Shown: in pieces, positions 48,455-60,049 of the stretch
Numbering within the stretch: position 1 is the first letter of the stretch
Layout: each line of letters opens with the position of its first letter
NCBI GenBank assembly: GCA_019009955.1
Contig: CM032233.1
Location: 68,593,501 to 68,657,500 of the forward strand
Reading direction: 5' to 3'
Source of the DNA: Riptortus pedestris
Lineage: Eukaryota; Arthropoda; Insecta; Hemiptera; Alydidae
DNA length: 64,000 bases
Notes under the pieces: model-generated
What the model was told of the DNA's origin: nothing
The model's input: the letters and a program-made list of their open reading frames with translations, nothing else
Database searches by the model: none
Made by a program: the position numbers and the translations under genes

Positions 48455-50105
48455 ATAAGCCTAGACGAACTCAGTGAGTATTTTGCTGGAGTTTCAATGC
48501 CCACCGGTCAACTAGAGGACACTATTAACTATTATAAGTCTTATATTATAAGAGAAACTCCCCCCCCCCTTCCAGCCTTTTAAAATTGGAAGAATTGACT
48601 CGGAAACTGTGAGTGCTTTCATGGCAAGGATGACATCCAACGCAGTCGGGGCGGATGGCTTGGAGCTGGAGTTATTGAGGCTCATAGGTGACCATATTTG
48701 TTATATTCTATGCAACTTATATAATAATTTAATTAGCAAGGAATTATATCCTGATGCCTGGAAGACTACCTTATCAGACCACTAAGAAAAAACCGGCTGT
48801 TACTGTCAAGGATTATAGGGCTATAAATATTTTATGTCTGCCTGGGAATATATTGGACAAAATTATCTTTTAAAATTAAATAAATTTGTGAGCAGGCAGG
48901 GTATCTACTTGAGCTACAGTCGGGATACAAAGAAGGATACAGCATTGAGACGGCATTGATGAAGGTAACGGACGACGGGAATGTTATGGTCCTGGTGTTA
49001 GTGGATTTCAGCCGTGCTTTCGACAGTGTCAACTATCATCTATTGCTGGCCGTTCTAGACTCTTACAATGTTAGTCTGGAAACATTGGAACTGGTTAAAT
49101 CTTATCCGATAGACCGGAAAATCGTAGTAAAATCAGGTAATGGAAAAACATCTGGACCAAGAACTCAAATCTGTGGAATTCCACAGGTCTTTTATTCATT
49201 ATTTTTCTAAAAACATTACAGACTGTTTTGTTCACTCTAACTACATCATGTATGTCGATGATCTACAAATTTATATAGAAGCCGATATAAAGGAGCTTAA
49301 TGTAGCCATCATAAGACTTAATGAGGACCTACGCCGCCTCCACTCCTGGTGTGCTAAACATGGCGTATTGATAAATGACCACGAATATAAGGCAATTTCA
49401 ATTGGTTATTCTTCACAGCATAAAAAATAGAGCGCGACAGTTTGCTGAAGGTTAAAATTGGTGATGAATAGTTGGAGTTAGCGAATAGGGTGTCTAATCT
49501 AGGACTCACAATAACGATGACGCTGCCATGGAGTGAGGAAACCAAAAAACAGATGTGCCAGAATATATAGGACCCTGGGACAAATAAGAAGAATCAATTT
49601 CGTAGTGCCTGTTTCCATTAAAAACACCCTAGTTAAAAGTTTGGTATTGCCCCACTTTAATTATACAGCTCTGGCAATGACGGATATGGCTAGCACGCCG
49701 GATAAATTCCAGCGAGCCCAGCAGACGGCAATACGGTTCATTTTTAATGCCCGAAGGCACGAGCATGTATTGAACGTTTATAATCAGCTGGGTTGGGACA
49801 GGACTAGGAAAGACGAGATAAGGCCTTACTACTTCTCAAATGCAAGATATTGAAGAATTGGCTGCCGTCATACATTTACGAGGAATTCAAATTCCTAAGT
49901 CACTTTCACAACTGAGCAGTAAGACATTCAAAGAACTTCCTATGCATTCCTAAACACCGAATCACAGTATACAATAAATCCTATATAATATCTGGCTCCA
50001 GGATGTTAAAGAAGTTTGGATCACATATCGACTTAAGCCAGACCGTAGTAACAATTAAAAGTGCCATAGACAGGATACAAACTTAAATGGATTTCAAAGT
50101 TATGA
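48455..50105 (+). pseudogene. Degenerate non-LTR retrotransposon (LINE) reverse transcriptase
   Basis: Successive frames read as one LINE ORF2. Connector: LDELSEYFAGVSMPTGQLED. RT entry: GRIDSETVSAFMARMTSNAV and GADGLELELLR. Core: VLVDFSRAFDSVNYHLLL (motif A with Asp) and MYVDDLQIYIEAD (motif C, YVDD). Thumb: LHSWCAKHGVLIN. C-terminal part: FQRAQQTAIRFIFNARRHEH, then PKHRITVYNKSYIISGS. At least four frameshifts and stops occur; one is at a C homopolymer near 48560. The endonuclease domain is missing (5' truncated). The style is that of Jockey/CR1-like LINEs. It lies within the large Pax intron, in the same orientation. Confidence 0.85.
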
Positions 50106-50611
50106 ATGTTGAATTATACGACAAGTGGCATTAATGTGTTTTTATATGGTCTAAATTATATTAATTATGTAGCCTTGACACTGAGGATGTAAATAGTAAT
50201 TGTAAAATTTCTTTTTCTGTGCATTGTAAGAGAGAATCATATAATAGTCATAATATCGTAATAAACAACAAAAGATTATAAACCATAGACAACAATTTAA
50301 CTGATATACAAACATAAGGCTGTGACCATGCTGGATGTAAACTTTAACGAAGGTTCCACCTGCCAGAATACCAACTCAGAATTAAGGAAGGTTGCTACCA
50401 GTTTTCTTTGTGTAACCACATGATCAAATGTACCTTACTATTTAAGTATTTCTATTTCAAGAACCAATAACATAAACACTACTCTGTAACATTGTATGTA
50501 AATAAATATGTGCAATATACAATGTAGTACTTGTTTACAGCCCTGAAGAAGAGAAAACAAAATTCTCGAAATATTGGCATAGGCTGAAATTTCTATATTA
50601 TATCCTTTTAT
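50106..50611 (+). mobile_element. 3' untranslated region of the LINE
   Basis: Follows directly on the degenerate coding region and ends where HINE sequence begins. It contains CCCTGAAGAAGAGAAAACAA followed by TTCTCGAAATATTGGC, a short inverted stem (GAG/CTC) ahead of GAAA. This kind of motif recurs near the ends of many non-LTR elements. Confidence 0.5.
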
Positions 50612-51344
50612 CTAAAAAGAAAGATCAAGTTCATTAATGGCAGAAATCGGCCAGTGGGAGGGGGGGGGGAGGGGTTTGAGGGTGAAATATAGAAAATTTG
50701 AAATATCTCCGTTACTATATGTCGGATCGAAAAATTGTACATAACCAATCTCATTGAAAATAAAATTACCTATAAATATTATTATATACATATTTTCTCA
50801 ATCATGAATATCAACCGATATTTGGAATTTTAGTTTTCATACTTAAGTAAACCCCCCATTCCTACTCAAGTCATATTAACAATAAGTTTTTATATCACGA
50901 ATATTTATTCTAAGCTTAAATACCAAATATTTGTTTAATGAGACCTTTATTATGCGAGGTACATTAAAATTCGTTGTACAATGACGTCATCAATTAAGAT
51001 TTTATGTTGTCTCGAAAATGTTAATTTGTTCTATGCCGTACTCGATATTTAACTATTCACTCAACACTAATGATCATATTAGTTAATAGCATAAATCGGA
51101 CCGGGATTAGGCCGGGGGGGGGGTTTAGAGAGTGGGGAATTTGAAAATTCCGAATAGCTCCGTTACTGTGATGCTGATCGAAAAATATTTAGGATAAATC
51201 GTCTTATATGTTCTATATTTGGTGTTCAATACATTTTCTCTTGACTCAATTACTAAGCGAGTTATTAGTACTTTATATTTCACTAGTATGTTATATTATG
51301 AAGTGGGAAATATGCTTAGTTTACGCAGCTCCTGCGTGAAGGAC
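50612..51344 (+). mobile_element. HINE/Helentron-like element, 5' truncated, just upstream of the Pax paired exon
   Basis: Starts within AAGAAAGATCAAGTTCATTA and runs through the G-rich tract, an internal duplication of the GGTTTAGAG...GAAATTTGAAATA block (about 50650 and 51120), and the 3' end GGGAAATATGCTTAGTTTAC. The hairpin is preserved (ACGCAGCTCCTGCGT), then GAAGGAC. A small 5' fragment in reverse orientation follows at 51360-51440. It ends about 225 bp before the exon acceptor. Confidence 0.7.
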
Positions 51345-51492
51345 TTTGTATATAAGTACATTTGAATGGTTGGACGGACATTTGAAGAAATGTTTTTAGT
51401 ACATCCTCAATTGCTGATTTCCATAAAGTAAAACTTTATAAAAAAATTCCAATCATTATCTTTCTGCAAAGAGATAATTACGAATCCTCTAA

Positions 51493-51756
<264 letters not shown>

Positions 51757-51764
51757 TGAAAACT

Positions 51765-53065
51765 CAAAAAAACTATTCTTTATGCTGATGATACAATTAC
51801 AATTATAAAAGATACAGACCCTGAATAACTGAATCAGGATGGTTCTGATGCTATTAAACCATTATCTAATTGGTTAATAGCTAATAAGCTAGCAATGAAC
51901 TTGTCGTAAAACAAGTACTCAAGATTTAAGCAAACATTGCTCACTTTTTTCTGGAGTGATATCAATAATATGGACATTTTACCAGTCCCCATAGTAAAGA
52001 TTTTAGGTTTGACTGTGTACAAAAGTTTAGACTCGTTTAGTTCATATTGAAGAATTATGTATATAACTAAAACCGCTTTGGTTATTGTTAAAATGTATTA
52101 AGAAATATCTGCCAATAGAAACTCTATTACTAATATATATATATATAAAATATTATTATTTATTTATTATTTGTTATTTCCATAATTGGTTAACTTATTG
52201 TGCTATACATTGGGTTTGCTCAAACAATTTTAATAGTTAAATTGCAAAGGAGAGCAATAAGGTTTATTTTCAACAAAAGTCGAGAGAGCCCTATAGGCCA
52301 CTCTTTAAGGAATAAACAATAATGGATTTTTTTTCTCCTCATAGTAACCCTATGAGGAGTTATTTATTTGAATACATGTTCCATTGCCACATGGCATATT
52401 ACATGTATGATTATGTTTTAATACATTTTTATTTTACAATATATATACGTTAATAAAATATTAAAATAAATAAGATAATTACAAATAAAATTAATAAATG
52501 AAATGAAAAAGTAAATAAATAAATAAATAAAATAAGAACAAAAAACATATCAACTGATGTTTAATTTGCGAGTCAATGTAAAGTAAATATATTGAATTAT
52601 GATTCCCATTCCTCACAATCAACTTTACATTCTAATGTATTTTTGCTACATCCATATCTATACTTTTGACAAACTTTATAAGTTCTTTATTATATTTGTT
52701 AAATATAATATGAGGTGGTTCTGGCTAATTACCTCCTTTTAAAATTATATTCATTATTAGTAAAAAATAATGGCTTTTCCTCTATTTCATATTACCGAAC
52801 AATAATGTTTGTGAAACCAAACGTGAACCTGTTTTACAGAAATAGTATAATATAATCATAATATAATATACATGAAACTGATTCAAACCCCATCCACAGA
52901 CATAAATATTTCGAGAAAAGGGTACTATTATCAGGAGTAAAACTCTTTAACCTAGTGCCCAAATGTGTTAAATCTATTAAATAATACTCTTTGTTTAAAA
53001 AAAAATTAAAGAACTTCATATCTGAATCATATTTTTATACAAAAGATGAGTTCTATTAAAAAAAT
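51765..53065 (+). pseudogene. Degraded LINE reverse transcriptase inside the Pax intron
   Basis: Begins about 20 bp after the exon donor with LFYADDTITIIKDTDPE (RT motif C, YADD at 51781). It continues with AIKPLSNWLIANKLAMNLS, then ILGLTVYKSLDS, LQRRAIRFIFNKSRE near 52235-52275, and near 52920 GVKLFNLVPKCVKSIK and FKKKLKNFISESYFY. These are the order and wording of the C-terminal half of a LINE ORF2. Stops and frameshifts are frequent. The stretch 52330-52830 does not read as RT and may be an insertion. It differs in sequence from the LINE at 48455. Confidence 0.7.
52335..52359. repeat. Perfect 10-bp hairpin
   Basis: CTCCTCATAG and CTATGAGGAG separated by TAACC, inside the LINE relic. No clear function. 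Confidence 0.8.
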
Positions 53066-53109
53066 GTCAATTATTAAATAAAACCAGAAAATATTTGTCA
53101 TAAAAATGG

Positions 53110-53288
53110 AGAGGCTCAGGTTGGCCCCTGTGAGTTAAGGATTCTCGCCCTGGGCAATAGAAATTTATTTAGTGACGGGCTCATTAAATAAATTCCTTAG
53201 TTCCACCCTGGCTAGAAAAGGGTGATAACCTGTAGATAACCCGTCCCAATTAGCCAAAGTGGACTTAAATAAATAATTAAAAAAAAAA
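53110..53288 (+). mobile_element. SINE copy with deleted tRNA head
   Basis: A 179-bp copy of the same SINE, keeping GAGGCTCAGGTT at the start but missing the B-box region. The body is GGCTAGAAAAGGGTGATAAC, ending in an A-rich tail. Flanked by a perfect 12-bp duplication TCATAAAAATGG at 53098-53109 and 53289-53300. It lies in the Pax intron before the exon at 53687. Confidence 0.85.
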
Positions 53289-53686
53289 TCATAAAAATGG
53301 GCCAACAAATAATTTATCAGGTTCATTAGTTCTTTAAGTTGGAACAATTTTCTCATCATTTGTAGAGCATACCATCCTTTAATAAATTTAAGACTAATAA
53401 CAAAGCAAGCAAATACATCCGAAATACATGTGATATATTTAGAGTGTTATTAAGATTTTAGCAAAATTAATTTATGGTATATAATTATAAATTGATAGAT
53501 TTTATAGAACTAAGTTTATAACGAGTGTATTATATCAGTATAAATGCTATTTAATAATATATAAAAAAATTAATTGACATAATATTAGTAAGTTTTTTAT
53601 AGAAAACAAAGATATTAAACGAATCCCATTTTGTTATGCAAACATTTAATGGGGGAAAAAATACATTTAATTTCTTTTCACTTCAG

Positions 53687-53796
53687 GTTCAATGAGACTG
53701 GATCCATACTTCCGGGTGCAATTGGCGGCTCCAAGCCTCGCGTTACAACCCCCAAAGTGGTGGCCTACATCCGTGAGTTGAAGCTCAAAGACCCAG
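53687..53796 (+). CDS. Poxm: Pax1/9-class paired-box gene, paired-domain exon 2
   Basis: Continues the paired domain with [36 protein letters not shown]. This covers the end of the PAI subdomain, the GSKPRV linker that contacts the minor groove, and the first helix of the RED subdomain. [13 protein letters not shown] is typical of Pax1/9, where other Pax classes commonly have SIRPG. The acceptor is TTTCTTTTCACTTCAG and the donor is ACCCAG|GTATATGG. The exon begins with the third base of an Arg codon and ends with the first base of Gly. Reading through the donor would give [10 protein letters not shown] followed by a stop, so splicing is required. The first six intron bases (GTATAT) equal the first six bases of the next exon. 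Confidence 0.95.
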
Positions 53797-53819
53797 GTAT
53801 ATGGTTTGATAATAATGAT

Positions 53820-55640
53820 TGAGTTGGGGGAAGAAATAAGTCACATTAATTTTTGTTCTAATTATATCTTATAGGGTCGATTCAAGTGAAATGTCCGTTT
53901 TCACTGTAAAGGATACTTGGTGGTGGTGCTTATTCTAAAAGAATAGAAATTAATGTACCGACGCACACTGGAGCGAGTGATAGGGTTAGCCGGACATTCA
54001 TTAATATCTCCATTTCTACTGCTCCTAGAATATTGATTCTGGTGTCATTTTAAAGCACATCGAATACTCTATTGAACTACCTGATCAGCAATTTTTTAAG
54101 CAATTTTGCCAGATGCGATATAACGGTAGGATGAATTTTAAATGTGTACATACAGATTATGTATTGCTTACTAAGTAGAGAATTGTGATTTGTAGACACA
54201 TAATATCAACATATGTTTTATAAATTTTTATTTTTTTAATAAATTGAATTTCACAAACACAATACTAAAATAGTAAACAAAAATATATATAGAATAAAAA
54301 TTTAAAAAAAAAAAAATCTATGTATTTAATTTAATAATGAGAATTTGTAAGCTGGAAGAATATCTAACATTTCTAAATTTCAAATGTTTTTATTTTTTCA
54401 ATTAGAAGTTCTTTTAATTCCGAAGATATTGTTTCTAAGCGAACGCTATCGTTGTTAAGTGTTGGCCTTAAATGTGATATTAATGGGTCTGAATTAATTA
54501 ATAAATTATTCAGGATATCTCTGTTGGTAGCCGTCCTAAAAATATGTAGAAATGAAAAACACGTATTTAACTATTTCTTCGAACGTGAATGGCGGCGTCA
54601 ATTGCGTAGAGGAGGTGTTTTACACCGTACGTAGTTGGGAAAGGTCCGCGGGAGGTATAATACGTCTTCCGCACCGAAAGTGTTAACACTAAAAGTAAAA
54701 TATTTAATGAATAGGCAAGTTTAGGCAAGATCTGACGACGTTGTAAATAAGGCAATATACTCCTAAAAACATGCCAAGTGGTATTTTTTCAAGCAAATAC
54801 AAGCGATTTGCGAATTCAATTAAATAAAATTATTTTCAGCTCGATGTAAAAAAAAAAAATTAGAAGATTTTAAAAACCTTTTGTGCCAGTTTTTGATTTT
54901 TTATAATACCCTTAATGTGTACTGGAAGCAACAATAATTTATAAAATGAAATAAGAGTTCACGACGAATTTAATAAGCCAAGGCTTTTTTTAACATAGCA
55001 ATTATAACCAGGCATTATGTAAAAACCATTGCAATAATATGGCTAAAAATCAATCTGCTCAATTGAAAAGGGTTTATGTGGTACTAACAATACAATCAAA
55101 ATCCCAAATTAAAACTTTTATTTTTCCCCCCAATGTCCAACATTTCTGAAGGATCGCTCCAGTGTGCGACGGTTGAAACACTGATTTGTGTCAGAGACAA
55201 CATTTGAAATTTTAGCCAGTATAGACTTCGGCTTACAAATATCTTGATTCTATATAAGCTTTTTGTATAAGGAAGTTGTTATTCTTTCCTAATTTCTATT
55301 TTTAAACTAACAATAAATAAAATATTGTTGTCCTTTCAGCCAACGATTTAAATTTGATTTTTATGTATGAAATATACTGAAAATCTGATGGGCATATTAT
55401 ATTTTTTAGAAACACCTGACGTGAGCTCCACATTACTTCCTTGTACTATTACATTAAATACACGAGATGTTTTGTTATACGTCAAGTGCCTTACGATATC
55501 TCTGTTCTATTCTAATGCATTGCATCAAAAAATATCATATAAAATCATTTATAGATCTTTTCATGGTTAACAAAAATTGTTCAATAAAAACTGTGTATTG
55601 GTATGAGGAAATTCGCAATTTTTTATTTCCCTCCCCTTCA
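53820..55640. other. No gene recognised
   Basis: AT-rich Pax intron sequence. It includes a pair of related words, CGCACACTGGAGCGA (53962) and its inverse TCGCTCCAGTGTGCG (55145), about 1.2 kb apart, which may be the ends of an old element. Confidence 0.4.
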
Positions 55641-55649
55641 TAGATTTTG

Positions 55650-56200
55650 ATCCAAAGGGAACGTGTATAAATAGACGGTAGTGAAAATCTTAATATGAAA
55701 TTCAAATATTCTAAGGCTAATCGTTTTTGAGTTACCCAAGATAAGTACTTAATACGAAACGTAAGCTGAAACTACTCGAAATGGGTTCTTGGGAGATCTA
55801 AATGGATAATTCAATTGAAATCTGAAAAACGAAAATTTTTATGATCAAAATACTTCGTTTACTCTGTGCAAGAAAGAAAAAATTTCGTCAAATTAAAATA
55901 CCATCTGTATTAGCCAACAATGTTGCTGTTAACGTGTTTTCTCTAATTGTAATATTAACTGAATAATATTTACTTTGCTATTGTAATCGCAAAAAAGTTT
56001 TCAACGGAATTGCCTGTTTTGACCCACCCAGAACCCATTTTGACTAGTTTAGAGTTACGTATGTACGTAAGTATTTAGCATAACTAAAAAACAACTAGCC
56101 ATAGAATGTCAAATTTTCACATTTAGAATTGTTGTAACACCTAGTTGTGAGCCTCATATTTTGGCCAAAATTGACTAAGGGGGAGCGGATTTAGAGGCGG
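55650..56200. repeat. Two repeat family B copies, head to head
   Basis: 55650-55860 is in minus orientation and 55985-56200 in plus orientation. The plus copy has TTTTGACTAGTTTAGAGTTA, ATGTCAAATTTTCACATTTA and GAATTGTTGTAACACCTAG. They lie about 120 bp apart and directly precede a HINE copy. Confidence 0.45.
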
Positions 56201-56250
56201 ACCGAAATGAAAAATTTCCAATTTCTTCTTACCTATTAGACATAACAAAA

Positions 56251-57146
56251 ACAGGGGTTGCGTTAACTAAGCAGATTTCCCACGTGAAGTTATACAATAG
56301 ATAAATCTACACACTGGTAACACCTAATACCACCGTTTGTATTAAGTGAATAAATATAAACGGCAATGAGAAATATTTTAATAAGCTCCCAACGGAAAGT
56401 GTCTGAATTGTAAACAAACTGGTCTGCCAACCTCTCATAGCTGAACAGATAGAAATATTCTTCACCGGAAAGAAAAACAATTACTGAAATACATCTGAAC
56501 ATACTAATTTTATTGAAAACTATTTACTATATCTAGTGCTGTAATTTATAATGAATCAGAATAATTTTTATTTCAATCACTCAAAATTTAGTTGTCCAAG
56601 AACGTAAGACGGGAAGGGGGGATCAACGGAACATATTTGCATGTATCTCCTAAAATAAATGTCTCTTGAAAACTATATTTGGTATTTAAGCTTCGAATAA
56701 ACTGGTTAATTATTTAACAAAGTATTGTTTATGTGGCATGAGCAGAAGTGTGGGGGGGGGGTTGCTGAAGGCTGAAAATTGAAATATGTAAATATAGTAT
56801 TCAAGATAGAGAATAGTACATTTATAGAGATAGTATTTATAGTACATTTGATTTGCAATAAGATTGGCTCTATACAATTAAATATTTGATCCGACGTATA
56901 GTAACGGAGATATTTCGAAAATTCCTCTCCTAAACCTTCCCCCTCCCACTTGACCGATTTCAGCCATTAACGAACTTGATCTTTCTTTTTACATAAAACG
57001 ATTGAATATCGAGTTTGGTAACGGTCAAATAAAAATTGCGACCGCTTGAGCGTTAACTGATATTAACAGATAGAGATAACAGATGAAGACATTTTTCGAA
57101 AATCGCGTCATGAGTACGAACTCATTAGCTTATTTCCCTTAAGGCC
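56251..57146 (-). mobile_element. HINE/Helentron-like element, long version without a TA array
   Basis: A minus-strand copy of about 896 bp. The left (3') end has a decayed hairpin (ACAGGGGTTGCGTTAACTAA) and AGCAGATTTCCCACGTG. It then carries the long-form segment shared with position 1-420 (AAATCTACACACTGGTAACAC, shortened: CTACACACTGGTAACACC, and TTGTAAACAAACTGG). The proximal part is well conserved. The microsatellite site holds only TTAACTGATATTAACAGATAG. Confidence 0.75.
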
Positions 57147-57325
57147 ATCATAAAAAGAACTGATATACATATATGGCTATGACATTTTTTCATCCGATGT
57201 ATTGGTACGGAGATATCATATATTACTCTCAAATGAAATCATATTAATGCAGTATGTCAAAACATTTTGTTTACTTAAATTAACGGTAGTACAAGGAAAT
57301 CAAGAGGTGCTTACATCGGAGTTTT

Positions 57326-57547
57326 GGCCTTAAGGGAAATCAGCTATTGAGGTCGTACTCATGACGCGATTTTCGAAATTTTTCTTCAAAGGTCCATCGA
57401 TCCTACCCAGGAGATGACGAAAATGAGGTTCGTTCAAACTTATACAACATACATATACCGTTACTATACGTCGGATCAAATAATTGTATAGAGCCAATCT
57501 TATTGCAAATCAAATCTACTATGACGAAAATGAGGTCCATGCAAAAA

Positions 57548-57597
<50 letters not shown>

Positions 57598-57981
57598 CTG
57601 TTACCGCTCTAGCGGTCCCAATTTTTGTTTAATCGTCACCAAACTCGGTATTTAATCGTTTTATGTAAAAAGAAAGATCAAGTTCGTTAACGGCTGAAAT
57701 CGGACCAGTGGGTTACCGTTACTATACGTCGGATCGAAAACTTGCATAGAACCAATCTTATTGCAAATTAAATTTACTATAAATATTATTATATACATTT
57801 ATTCTCTATCTTGAATGTTAACCGAGATATTTGCATTTTTATTAAGTGCAACGGACGAGCTAAGGACCCTCTATTCTTTCACGCCGAAAGCTAGTTCCGG
57901 AAGTTTCCGTTCGGAGATTTCTCTATTGTATAAGTTTACGTGGAAAATCTGCTTAGTTTACGCAGCCCCTGCGTGACGGAC
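57326..57981 (+). mobile_element. HINE/Helentron-like element, intact 3' end, internal duplication
   Basis: Begins GGCCTTAAGGGAAATCAGC after TTTT and ends GGAAAATCTGCTTAGTTTAC, hairpin ACGCAGCCCCTGCGT, GACGGAC, TTTTTTT. The segment ACCGTTACTATACGTCGGAT occurs twice (57458 and 57714), as does GACGAAAATGAGGT (57417 and 57523). This points to an internal rearrangement around the (TA)n array (57550-57592). It ends about 90 bp before the last Pax exon. Confidence 0.8.
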
Positions 57982-58072
57982 TTTTTTTAGTAGTGTACAC
58001 TGAAAGAAAAAGTTGTTATTTTCATTTATGTATCATTTCAAAAGTTATTAAATTGTTTCAATCCCTGCTCAG

Positions 58073-58338
58073 GTATATTCGCCTGGGAGATCAGAGACAG
58101 GCTTCTCTCGGACGGGGTGTGCGACAAGTTCAACGTGCCTTCAGTCAGCTCCATCAGCCGGATCCTGAGGAACAAAGGGACAACAGGGAGCACCCTCTAC
58201 TACTACCCCCCACAGGCTGGGCAGAAGTGGCCACGCCCTGCTCACAACGTCTCAGATATACTCAACTCCACAGAACCCAGCCAACACCCACACAACTACA
58301 GCTGCTACATGTACCAGCATTGGCCTCCTTCACAGTAG
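58073..58338 (+). CDS. Poxm: Pax1/9-class paired-box gene, last coding exon with octapeptide-like motif
   Basis: Completes the paired domain ([35 protein letters not shown]) and adds a tail of about 50 residues ending in a TAG at 58336. The acceptor is AATCCCTGCTCAG. The tail holds [14 protein letters not shown], which resembles the Pax1/9 octapeptide (consensus close to HSVSNILG), a Groucho-type corepressor contact in other Pax proteins. It ends in a Tyr/Trp/Pro-rich stretch ([13 protein letters not shown]). No homeodomain follows, as expected for Pax1/9. The tail is short compared with vertebrate Pax1/9 and fly Pox meso, so further exons in an alternative frame or isoform are possible, but the stop is in the clear reading frame. 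GC content is much higher than in the flanks. Confidence 0.93.
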
Positions 58339-59500
58339 CCAACATCTACCATCTTTTCTTTTCTTTTCTTTTTTTTTTTTTAGGAAATAAACCAAATGTG
58401 ATTAATTACCCCTAGATTAGTGTCTCAACAACCAATCTTCGGGTACTTTCACGTTGCTGAAGTTACAAGATCTTCAATAAGAATAATATAGATATATTTT
58501 GTAATGCAGATTTCAGTGAAATTCCTATTGTGAATTTTGTACTAAAAAAAAAATAACTGTTTTCAGTAAATTAAGCCTGGCTTAATTTCAAGCGCAGTAA
58601 ACTCCCTCTTATCCGGTACCACGAATCAGACAATCCGAAGGGTCAATACAAAAAATTTCCTATGTTAGCCTAAAGTCATCATTTCTCAATTGGCAGTCTA
58701 GAACCACGGTTCATAGTCCTTCGCAGTACCCAATATCCATCCTTTTTTTTTATATTAAAGAAAGGAATCAAATGTGATTAATTACCCACAGATTAGAGTC
58801 ACAACAAATCACCTTCAAGTACTGGTGAAGTTACAAGATCTTCAATAAAAACAACATCAATACATTTATCATATTTCAGTGAAAATTCCTGATCACCGTC
58901 CGAATAACAAGTGGTGCTCTATTGTTAATTTTGTACTAAAAAAAAAAACTGTTTTCAGTAAATTAAGCCTGGCTTAATTTCGAGCGCAGTTGACTCCCGC
59001 TTATCCGGTACCACGAATCAGACAATCCGAAGGGTTCAATACAAAAAATTTCCTAATTTAGCCTAAAGTCATCATTTCTCTTTTGGCATTCTAGAACCAC
59101 GGTTCAGAGTCCTTCACAATAGCCAATATCCAGCCTTTTATTTTTTATTTTTAAGGAATGAATCAAATGTGATTAATTACCCACAGATTACTGTCACAAG
59201 AAATCATCTTCAAGTACTGGTGAAGTGACAAGATTTCAATTTGAATACCATCTATACATTTATCATATTTCAGTGAAATTCCTGGTCACCGTCAGAATAA
59301 CAAGTGATGCTCTATTGTTAATTTTGTACAACAAAATAATGTTCAGCAAATTAAGCTTAGTTTAATCTTAAATGAAGTAGAATTCCGTTTTCCGGGACCG
59401 CGGTAGTTGGATGATCTGGTGAGTGTAAAATTTTAAAAAATCTGGCATATCGAATAGTGGTTTGGCTCTGCCAGTATACATCATTCTCATACTTGCCAGT
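58327..59500 (+). repeat. About 392-bp tandem repeat array beginning at the Pax stop codon
   Basis: Three consecutive units start near 58327, 58718 and 59111, each with a variant of CCTTCACAGTAGCCAA, the sequence around the coding stop. Each continues with a T tract, AATCAAATGTGATTAATTAC, a (G)TTACAAGATCTTCAATAA segment, an A tract, TTAAGCCTGGCTTAATTTC and CTTATCCGGTACCACGAATC. The third unit is more diverged. A fourth, weak start lies near 59770 (CATAGTCCACAGGTCCATC). Unit 2 contains AATAAA near 58845. The array probably makes up the 3' untranslated region or immediate downstream DNA, and seems to have arisen by duplication of the gene's 3' end. Confidence 0.8.
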
Positions 59501-60037
59501 ACATTCTGTCACATTACTTGCTGATCATTGAGTACACCTAGCTGTGCTTTCGATGCATGGGCAACAGTTTCCAAGCTTATTGTATCATGAGTACCAGGAA
59601 TGGGAAGAGATATGGAGCGGAACAAAAAAAGGTGCTACAACTATAGCCAGGGGTACTCGAAGATCAGTCAGTAATGACGGTATCTACTCTCGGGTATGAC
59701 AATAATAAAGAAAATCTATATTAGCAAAAATCCTCATTTTCTCTGTAGACAATTGAGAACCACGTTGCATAGTCCACAGGTCCATCTGACATTTTTTTTT
59801 TTTTTTTAAGTGTGCTTCTTAATGTTATTAAGGCCATAAGGAAGAAACGACTCCTAGACCCTTCCGATAGTTCTTCCAACCTTTACACGTGCCGTTCAAC
59901 ACTCAAAGATATTCAGACATTTTACGTGCACTTACACACTTCAATCCATCTAATTTATTTTTTAATGCCACTACAACTTGTTTTCGTTTTTCTCCCACAA
60001 GTTACGCCAAAGAAACATGAAAATATGAAGCCAGAAC

Positions 60038-60043
60038 AATAAA
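60038..60043 (+). promoter_or_regulatory. Possible distal polyadenylation signal AATAAA
   Basis: AATAAA in GAACAATAAAGATAAC, downstream of the Pax repeat array. Closer candidates are AAATAAACC near 58384 and CAATAAAAAC near 58845. Such hexamers are frequent in AT-rich DNA, so which one is used cannot be decided from sequence. Confidence 0.2.
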
Positions 60044-60049
60044 GATAAC

